5,328 bases of DNA. Source: an uncultured bacterium. GTDB taxonomy: Bacteria > Bacteroidota > Bacteroidia > Chitinophagales > CAIOSU01. A program made the translations under genes and the position numbers. Under the pieces are notes generated by a model. That model was not told the origin of the DNA and searched no databases. It was given only the letters and a program-made list of their open reading frames with translations. The stretch spans positions 1-5,328 of the forward strand of contig CAIOSU010000459.1 in the NCBI GenBank assembly GCA_903861055.1. Direction: 5' to 3'. This document shows, in pieces, positions 1-3,938 of the stretch; the stretch's first letter is position 1, and each line of letters opens with the position of its first letter.

Positions 1-941
1 AAGTGTTATTTGGTGTTGGCGAAGTGGGCCGCCCGAAAGTGGATGCCGCTGCCGATAGGTTGCGTGCCTTGAACCCTTACATTAACATAATAACTTACAA
101 CGTACAATTGCACAGCAGCAATGCATTGGATATTTTGAAAGACTACGACCTAGTAGCCGACGGCACGGATAACTTCCCTACCCGATACTTGGTAAATGAT
201 GCGGCTGTGTTGTTAGGCAAAACCAACGTATACGCCTCTATCTTCCGTTTCGATGGGCAGGTAACGGTGTTCAACTACAAATATGCCGATGGCACGTTTG
301 GCCCCAACTACCGCGACCTATACCCTACCCCTCCGCCACCGGGTCTAGTGCCTAGTTGTGCCGAAGGTGGTGTGTTGGGCGTGCTGCCGGGCATCATAGG
401 TAGCTTGCAAGCCAGCGAAGTAATTAAAGTAATTACAGGTATCGGCGAGCCATTGATTGGTAAGCTCTATTTGTTTGATGCACTGAGCTTTGAGAGCCGT
501 ACCCTAAAATTCAAAAAAGACCCAAATGCGCCGAAAATTGAAAAACTCATTGATTATGAGCAATTTTGTGGTATTGAAAAACCAGCTGTAGAAACCGCTA
601 AAAAAGACAATACCGTGAAAGAAATATCCGTAACCGAATTGAAAGCCCTTAAAGACCAAGGTGCTGATTTTCAATTGATTGACGTGCGCGAAGAGTACGA
701 ATATGACATTGCGAACCTAGCAAAATTGGGTGCCGAACTGATACCATTGGCAACAGTGCCAGCCAACGCGGAGCGCATAGCCAAAGGTAAACAAGTAATC
801 ATTCATTGCCGCAGCGGTGCCCGCAGCGCCAATGCCGTTCGGTTGCTAGAAAGCCAGTTTGGTTTTGATAACCTATACAACCTTAAAGGTGGCATTTTGG
901 CCTACGCCGATGAGGTAGATACTAGCTTGGCGAAATACTAA
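1..941 (+). CDS. moeB: MoeB/MoeZ-type E1 adenylyl/sulfurtransferase with C-terminal rhodanese domain (5' end missing)
   Basis: Enzymes of this family adenylate the C-terminal glycine of a ubiquitin-like sulfur carrier (MoaD, ThiS or CysO type) and, through the rhodanese domain, help convert it to a thiocarboxylate in the cytoplasm. The frame is open from base 1; the first whole codon is at 3, and bases 1-2 fit the end of the Gln codon of the usual RQVLFG motif. Roughly the first 80-90 residues, including the ATP-binding glycine loop, are therefore outside. Visible residues (numbered from base 3): VGRPK at 8-12, the conserved TDNFPTRYLVND at 55-66, a PTPPPPG stretch at 108-114, and SCAEGGVLGVLPG with the likely thioester Cys119. 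The rhodanese domain spans about 205-312 with active loop HCRSGARS (Cys269). The two CxxC zinc pairs of E. coli MoeB are absent: N102/D105 replace the first pair and Cys189 stands alone at the second. I recall M. tuberculosis MoeZ sharing this variant. MoeB, MoeZ or HesA/ThiF are all reasonable names; the family is certain, the carrier protein is not. Confidence 0.9.
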   Translation, partial: VLFGVGEVGRPKVDAAADRLRALNPYINIITYNVQLHSSNALDILKDYDLVADGTDNFPTRYLVNDAAVLLGKTNVYASIFRFDGQVTVFNYKYADGTFGPNYRDLYPTPPPPGLVPSCAEGGVLGVLPGIIGSLQASEVIKVITGIGEPLIGKLYLFDALSFESRTLKFKKDPNAPKIEKLIDYEQFCGIEKPAVETAKKDNTVKEISVTELKALKDQGADFQLIDVREEYEYDIANLAKLGAELIPLATVPANAERIAKGKQVIIHCRSGARSANAVRLLESQFGFDNLYNLKGGILAYADEVDTSLAKY

Positions 942-975
942 ATTAAGTACAATGGATAAAAGGAAAAAACAGAAG

Positions 976-1008
976 CAATTTTGAATTTTCAATTTTAAAT
1001 TTTGAATT
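976..1008. repeat. A/T-rich 33-base repeat, copy A
   Basis: First of two direct copies in the metY leader; it matches 1026-1058 at 29 of 33 positions by hand alignment. Three of the four differences are G/C swaps in the near-palindromic unit (TTGAATT versus TTCAATT). The motif is close to the TTCAAATT units before metX and hom. No coding potential or known function is evident. Confidence 0.6.
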
Positions 1009-1025
1009 AATAACTCACCCATAAC

Positions 1026-1058
1026 CAATTTTCAATGTTGAATTTTAAATTTTCAATT
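1026..1058. repeat. A/T-rich 33-base repeat, copy B
   Basis: Second copy of the 976-1008 repeat. It ends nine bases before the ATG of the poly-Cys leader frame at 1068, much as TTCAAATT repeats abut the metX and hom starts. It could supply an unstructured A/T-rich initiation region or overlap the leader promoter. I could not place a convincing Bacteroidota promoter (TTG / TAnnTTTG) in it. Confidence 0.6.
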
Positions 1059-1067
1059 CAATTAACG

Positions 1068-1118
1068 ATGTGCTGTTGTTGTCCACCCCGACAACCGGAT
1101 AGGTATTGGTGTATGTAA
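1068..1118 (+). CDS. Poly-cysteine leader peptide (putative attenuator uORF)
   Basis: A 16-codon frame reads MCCCCPPRQPDRYWCM and ends in TAA at 1116-1118. Codons 2-5 are four consecutive Cys codons (TGC TGT TGT TGT) and codon 15 is a fifth; cysteine is normally one of the rarest residues, so five in sixteen is striking. It lies between the E1 gene and metY, and its stop is 23 bases before the 5' stem of an intrinsic terminator. There is no Shine-Dalgarno, as for the other starts here. By analogy with amino-acid leader peptides (trp, his), and with the poly-Cys short ORFs reported as cysteine attenuators in mycobacteria, I infer that the ribosome senses charged tRNA-Cys here; the peptide itself probably has no function. 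The alternative is a chance low-complexity TGYTGT run, which the adjoining RNA structures make less likely. Confidence 0.6.
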   Translation: MCCCCPPRQPDRYWCM

Positions 1119-1154
1119 ACGTGTAGCGTAAAGCATAAACTAAACCCAGCCGGT
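1078..1154 (+). promoter_or_regulatory. Candidate attenuator switch: pause hairpin versus antiterminator
   Basis: Two mutually exclusive pairings can be drawn. (1:2) Bases 1078-1083 over the third and fourth Cys codons pair with 1090-1095, giving 6 bp and a 6-base loop. (2:3) Bases 1094-1110 face 1138-1154 in one constant register, with 12 of 17 positions pairing, including the uninterrupted ACCGG/CCGGT block. After one bulged G, TATG 1112-1115 pairs with CATA 1134-1137. The 2:3 pairing uses the 5' half of the terminator stem (1142-1154), so it would block termination. A ribosome stalled on codons 2-5 would cover strand 1 and favour 2:3; one that reaches the stop codon would cover strand 2 and allow the terminator. 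The pairings are read from sequence; no energies were computed. Confidence 0.5.
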
Positions 1155-1180
1155 GCAAACCGAGCTGGGTTTTTCTTTTT
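1142..1180 (+). terminator. Intrinsic terminator/attenuator before metY
   Basis: AAACCCAGC (1142-1150) pairs perfectly with GCTGGGTTT (1164-1172). The stem continues with CGGT/ACCG (1151-1154 with 1159-1162) across one bulged A at 1163 and closes on a GCAA (GNRA) loop. TTCTTTTT follows at 1173-1180. This is a textbook rho-independent terminator, 57 bases upstream of the metY ATG and 200 bases after the E1 stop. It could simply end the upstream operon, but its overlap with the poly-Cys leader structures favours conditional termination of metY transcription. Confidence 0.85.
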
Positions 1181-1237
1181 CAACCCATTTCAATCTTCAT
1201 AAATCAACTTTTAAAAACCAATAAAAACCCATCAATC

Positions 1238-2563
1238 ATGAGTGCTAACAAAAATTACCGTTTCGAGACATTGCAACTGCATGCTGGCCAAGAAGTAGAC
1301 CCTACCACCAAGAGCCGCGCTGTGCCTATCTATCAAACCAGCTCGTATGTGTTTGACAACACCGACCATGCTGCCAACCTATTTGGCTTAAAAGAGTTTG
1401 GCAACATCTATACCCGCATCATGAACCCCACGACCGATGTATTCGAGAAGCGCGTAGCTGCGCTGGAAGGTGGCGTAGCTGCCGTGGCTGTTGGCTCTGG
1501 CCAAGCGGCACAGTTTTTGGCCATTAGCACTATTGCTGGTGCTGGCGACAATATTGTTACCACATCTTACCTATATGGTGGTAGCTTCAACCAGTTTAAA
1601 GTTGCGTTTAAAAACCTAGGCATCGAGTTCCGTTTTGCCGATGGCGATAACCCTGAAAGCTTCGATTCGCTTATCGATGAGCGCACCAAGGGAATCTATG
1701 TGGAGTCTATCGGAAACCCTCAGGCCAACATACCTGATTTTGAGAAACTAGCTGCCGTAGCCAAAAAGCATGGCGTACCGTTTATAGTCGACAATACCTT
1801 TGGCGCGGCTGGCTACTTGGTTCGCCCAATCGATTTTGGCGCCAACATAGTAGTACAATCTGCCACTAAATGGATAGGTGGTCACGGTACTAGCATTGGC
1901 GGTATCATTGTAGATGCAGGTAATTTCAATTATGGCAATGGCAAGTTTCCGGGCTTTAGCGAGCCAAGCGAAGGCTACCACGGCCTAGTTTTCTGGGATG
2001 TGTTTGGCACCGACGGTCCGTTTGGTAATATCGCTTTCGCCATTAAAGCGCGTGTAGAAGGTTTGCGCGATTTCGGTGCGGCCATCAGCCCGTTCAACTC
2101 ATTCTTGTTTATCCAAGGTTTGGAAACATTGAGCCTGCGCGTGAAGCGCCATGCCGATAACGCCCTAACCCTAGCCAAATGGCTCGAAGCCCACCCGCAA
2201 GTGGAGAGCGTAAACTATGCTGGCTTGCCAAGCAGCCCTTACCATAACCTGGCCAAAAAATACTTGCGCAACGGCTATGGTGCGGTTATCAACTTTACCG
2301 TAAAAGGCGGATTGGAAGCGGCCAAAACCTTCATCAACAACCTTCAATTGGCGAGCCACTTGGCAAACGTTGGCGATGCTAAAACTTTGGTGATAAACCC
2401 TGCTAGTACCACCCACGAGCAACTGAGCGAAGCCGAACAACTGAGCGCTGGCGTGCAAAAAGGCCAAATACGGGTTTCGGTGGGCATTGAGCACATCGAC
2501 GACATTATCGGCGACTTTGAAGATGCTTTCGCGAAAGTATTGGAAGGCGAGTTGGTAGGATAA
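1238..2563 (+). CDS. metY: O-acetylhomoserine sulfhydrylase (aminocarboxypropyltransferase)
   Basis: This PLP enzyme converts O-acetylhomoserine plus a sulfur donor (sulfide, or in some bacteria a protein thiocarboxylate) to homocysteine and acetate, the sulfur-entry step of direct-sulfhydrylation methionine synthesis. Its 441 residues match the Cys/Met-metabolism PLP family, and the length is normal for MetY, longer than the roughly 390-residue gamma-synthases and lyases. Visible landmarks: FETLQLHAGQ near the N-terminus, YTRIMNPT at 58-65 (Tyr58/Arg60 contact PLP phosphate in the neighbouring subunit), SGQAAQ at 87-92, stacking Tyr113 in YLYGG, VDNTFG with Asp185 for the pyridine nitrogen, the Schiff-base Lys211 in SATKWIGGHG, and IRVSVGIE with Arg412 for the substrate carboxylate. 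The family's usual HPASTTH appears as NPASTTH at 387-393. The ATG at 1238 gives the expected N-terminus and follows an A-rich, SD-less stretch. metX and hom follow on the same strand, and the leader suggests cysteine-responsive attenuation. Very sure of function. Confidence 0.96.
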   Translation: MSANKNYRFETLQLHAGQEVDPTTKSRAVPIYQTSSYVFDNTDHAANLFGLKEFGNIYTRIMNPTTDVFEKRVAALEGGVAAVAVGSGQAAQFLAISTIAGAGDNIVTTSYLYGGSFNQFKVAFKNLGIEFRFADGDNPESFDSLIDERTKGIYVESIGNPQANIPDFEKLAAVAKKHGVPFIVDNTFGAAGYLVRPIDFGANIVVQSATKWIGGHGTSIGGIIVDAGNFNYGNGKFPGFSEPSEGYHGLVFWDVFGTDGPFGNIAFAIKARVEGLRDFGAAISPFNSFLFIQGLETLSLRVKRHADNALTLAKWLEAHPQVESVNYAGLPSSPYHNLAKKYLRNGYGAVINFTVKGGLEAAKTFINNLQLASHLANVGDAKTLVINPASTTHEQLSEAEQLSAGVQKGQIRVSVGIEHIDDIIGDFEDAFAKVLEGELVG

Positions 2564-2567
2564 ATTC

Positions 2568-2662
2568 AATTTGGAAATGAGGCAATTTGTCTCGCCTAAG
2601 GCGAGATGAAAATGGTTTTACTTCACCGTAATGCCATTTTCAAATTAACTCATCTTCAAATT
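2568..2662. repeat. Inverted-repeat arms spanning the metY-metX spacer
   Basis: Bases 2568-2589 and 2641-2662 are complementary at 18 of 22 positions plus one G-U, and enclose 51 bases that contain the 17-base hairpin at 2590-2606. The right arm is part of the leader repeat before metX, so a TTCAAATT-type unit lies on both strands here. A transcript could fold the spacer into a branched structure that partly pairs the metX start region. Confidence 0.5.
2590..2606. repeat. 17-base perfect hairpin, REP-like (metY-metX spacer)
   Basis: TCTCGCC-TAA-GGCGAGA is a perfect 7-bp stem with a 3-base loop, 27 bases after the metY stop. No T-run follows directly (the next bases are TGAAAATGG), so it is a weak candidate for a terminator and may instead protect the transcript's 3' end or be a repeat relic. 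The hairpin at 3828-3844 has the same geometry and the same TCTCG/CGAGA ends. Confidence 0.65.
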
Positions 2663-2676
2663 TTCAAATTAACATA
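2634..2676 (+). repeat. Leader repeat directly upstream of metX
   Basis: This 43-base A/T-rich element is built from TTCAAATT units and runs right up to the metX ATG. It matches the element before hom (3897-3938) at 33 of the first 39 positions. It contains no Shine-Dalgarno. It may be a dispersed repeat of the genome that provides an open initiation region. A short frame from 2606 crosses it and stops in TAATG, overlapping the metX start. Confidence 0.6.
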
Positions 2677-3738
2677 ATGGCTGAACATACCTTCACAATA
2701 CCCCATACCCTTAGGCTGGAGAGTGGCGAAACGCTGCACCGGCCCGAAGTGGTTTATCATACCTATGGCACCCTGAGCCCCACTAAGGACAATGTGGTAT
2801 GGATTTGCCATGCCCTTACCGCCAACGCCGATGCCGCCGATTGGTGGAGCGGCTTGGTGGGCCCGGGCAAATTCATCGACCCGGAAAAGTACTTTATAGT
2901 ATGTGCCAATATTCTGGGCTCGTGCTACGGTACCACAGGACCACTGAGCATTAGCCCAGAAACCTTTGAGCCATACTACCATACATTTCCGTTGGTTACG
3001 GTAAAGGATATGGTAGCGGCGCATGTGCTGCTGCGCCAGCATTTGGGCATTGCGCGCATCCATTTGGGCATTGCAGGTTCGTTGGGCGGCCACCAGTTGC
3101 TAGAGTGGCTGGTGCAAGAGCCGGGTGTGTTTGCCCAGGCAGCAGTAATAGCCACCAGTGCCAGGCATTCGCCGTGGGGCATTGCCTTTAACGAGAGCCA
3201 GCGTTTTGCCATTGAGCAAGACCCTACCTGGGCACAAAGCAACCCCGCAGCCGGTTTGAACGGCCTGAAAGTGGCCCGCGCCATTGCCATGCTATCCTAT
3301 CGCTCATACGATACGTACCATTTGGCGCAATTGGATACATCGGATAAGATTGATGGCTACCGGGCCAGCAGCTACCAGCGCTACCAAGGCGAAAAACTGG
3401 CAAAGCGTTTCAACGCTTACAGCTACTTTACCTTAAGCAAAGCCATGGATAGCCACGACATCAGTCGTGGCCGAGGTGGCGAGGTGGCCGAAGTATTACA
3501 GACCATTACCACGCCCATTTTAGCGGTGAGCATTACCAGCGATTTGCTTTTTCCGCCACACGAGCAGGAGTTTATTGCCAAGCAGGTGCCCAACGGCACC
3601 CACCGCAGCATCACGTCCATTTATGGGCACGATGGCTTTTTGCTGGAGTTTGAAGCGCTGAGCGGGCTGTTGGATGAGTTTGTTACGCAGTATCAAGATG
3701 TGCCGATTTACGAGGTACGAGGTACGAAGTACGATTGA
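2677..3738 (+). CDS. metX: Homoserine O-acetyltransferase
   Basis: MetX transfers acetyl from acetyl-CoA to homoserine, making the substrate of MetY; it is a cytoplasmic alpha/beta-hydrolase-fold enzyme. The 353-residue product shows ICHALTANADA at 43-53 (oxyanion region), ILGSCYGTTGP at 79-89, the nucleophile elbow GSLGGHQLLEW with Ser135, the family signature SSYQRYQGEKLAKRF around 231-245 followed by MDSHDISRGRGG at 257-268, Asp289 in SDLLFPP and His318 in GHDGFLLEFE. The Ser-Asp-His triad is therefore complete. The elbow reads GSLGGH rather than the common GSMGGM. Some MetX-fold enzymes use succinyl-CoA, but an adjacent metY argues for acetyl. The start at 2677 gives the expected N-terminus. 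The tail after about residue 341 (VPIYEVRGTKYD) goes beyond the usual end and is largely encoded by the 3709-3736 tandem repeat. metY lies 113 bases upstream and hom 200 bases downstream, so a shared transcript is possible. Confidence 0.95.
   Translation: MAEHTFTIPHTLRLESGETLHRPEVVYHTYGTLSPTKDNVVWICHALTANADAADWWSGLVGPGKFIDPEKYFIVCANILGSCYGTTGPLSISPETFEPYYHTFPLVTVKDMVAAHVLLRQHLGIARIHLGIAGSLGGHQLLEWLVQEPGVFAQAAVIATSARHSPWGIAFNESQRFAIEQDPTWAQSNPAAGLNGLKVARAIAMLSYRSYDTYHLAQLDTSDKIDGYRASSYQRYQGEKLAKRFNAYSYFTLSKAMDSHDISRGRGGEVAEVLQTITTPILAVSITSDLLFPPHEQEFIAKQVPNGTHRSITSIYGHDGFLLEFEALSGLLDEFVTQYQDVPIYEVRGTKYD
3709..3736 (+). repeat. Heptamer tandem repeat TACGAGG at the metX 3' end
   Basis: Two exact TACGAGG units are followed by TACGAAG and a decayed TACGATT, directly in the last codons of metX. 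The stop TGA begins on the last base of the fourth unit. Because seven is not a multiple of three, each unit changes frame; the run encodes the non-conserved YEVRGTKYD tail. Confidence 0.75.
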
Positions 3739-3795
3739 GGAGTAAATGCAAGTTTTCACTCGAATCCAAATTGAACATTAGTCATTTTCAGCGCC

Positions 3796-3880
3796 ACGAA
3801 CTACACCTCCTCTACCCCTTCCTTCGATCTCGTTTCAAACGAGACTCAGGACAGGCTCTTTCTAGGAGGGAAGTGTCATG
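3796..3880. repeat. REP-like palindromic element
   Basis: The centre is TCTCGTT-TCA-AACGAGA (3828-3844), a perfect 7-bp stem with a 3-base loop. Flanking it nearly symmetrically are CCTCCT (3806-3811) and AGGAGG (3864-3869), within weaker surrounding complementarity. TTCTAGGAGGG (3860-3870) recurs at 5149-5159. Short palindromes in spacers with looser inverted flanks resemble REP/BIME elements moved by RAYT transposases; that assignment is inference from shape only. Confidence 0.5.
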
Positions 3881-3896
3881 CAGATTTCAATAAAAA

Positions 3897-3938
3897 CCAT
3901 TTCCAAATTAGCACACTTTCAAACTTTCAAATTAAAAA
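3897..3938 (+). repeat. Leader repeat directly upstream of hom
   Basis: This 42-base relative of the metX leader repeat (33 of 39 matched positions) ends in AATTAAAAA immediately before the hom ATG. It begins with the same CCATTT and lies the same distance from its start codon. There is no Shine-Dalgarno within it. It suggests a dispersed genomic repeat recruited, or tolerated, as the 5' leader of two genes of one pathway. Confidence 0.6.

Larger units (their letters stand above)
3739..3938. other. metX-hom spacer (no gene seen)
   Basis: These 200 bases hold a TTCAAATT-like patch near 3768-3790, the palindromic REP-like element at 3796-3880, and the hom leader repeat at 3897-3938. A frame opening at 3878 behind AGGAGG reads into hom out of frame for 36 codons and looks spurious. 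I see no clear T-tract terminator or promoter. Confidence 0.5.

Noticed and set aside
952..984. Ten-codon frame MDKRKKQKQF just after the E1 stop
   Set aside because: It is Lys-rich low-complexity sequence in an A-rich run, with no initiation signal and no link to the downstream structures.
1142..1180. Terminator read only as the end of the E1 transcript
   Set aside because: Possible, but it sits 200 bases beyond the E1 stop, directly after the poly-Cys frame, and its 5' stem has an upstream competitor, so the attenuator reading is preferred while this alternative stays open.
1060..1237. SAM (S-box) or cobalamin riboswitch upstream of metY
   Set aside because: None of the conserved S-box core or B12-box segments could be found; the poly-Cys frame and alternative stems explain the terminator better.
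2171..2569. Long minus-strand open frame across the metY 3' half
   Set aside because: It is a codon-bias shadow of metY with no recognisable protein features.
2656..3290. Overlapping minus-strand open frames across metX
   Set aside because: They lie antisense to a clearly conserved enzyme, and their composition (Met-, Ala-, Trp- and His-rich) is typical of shadow frames.
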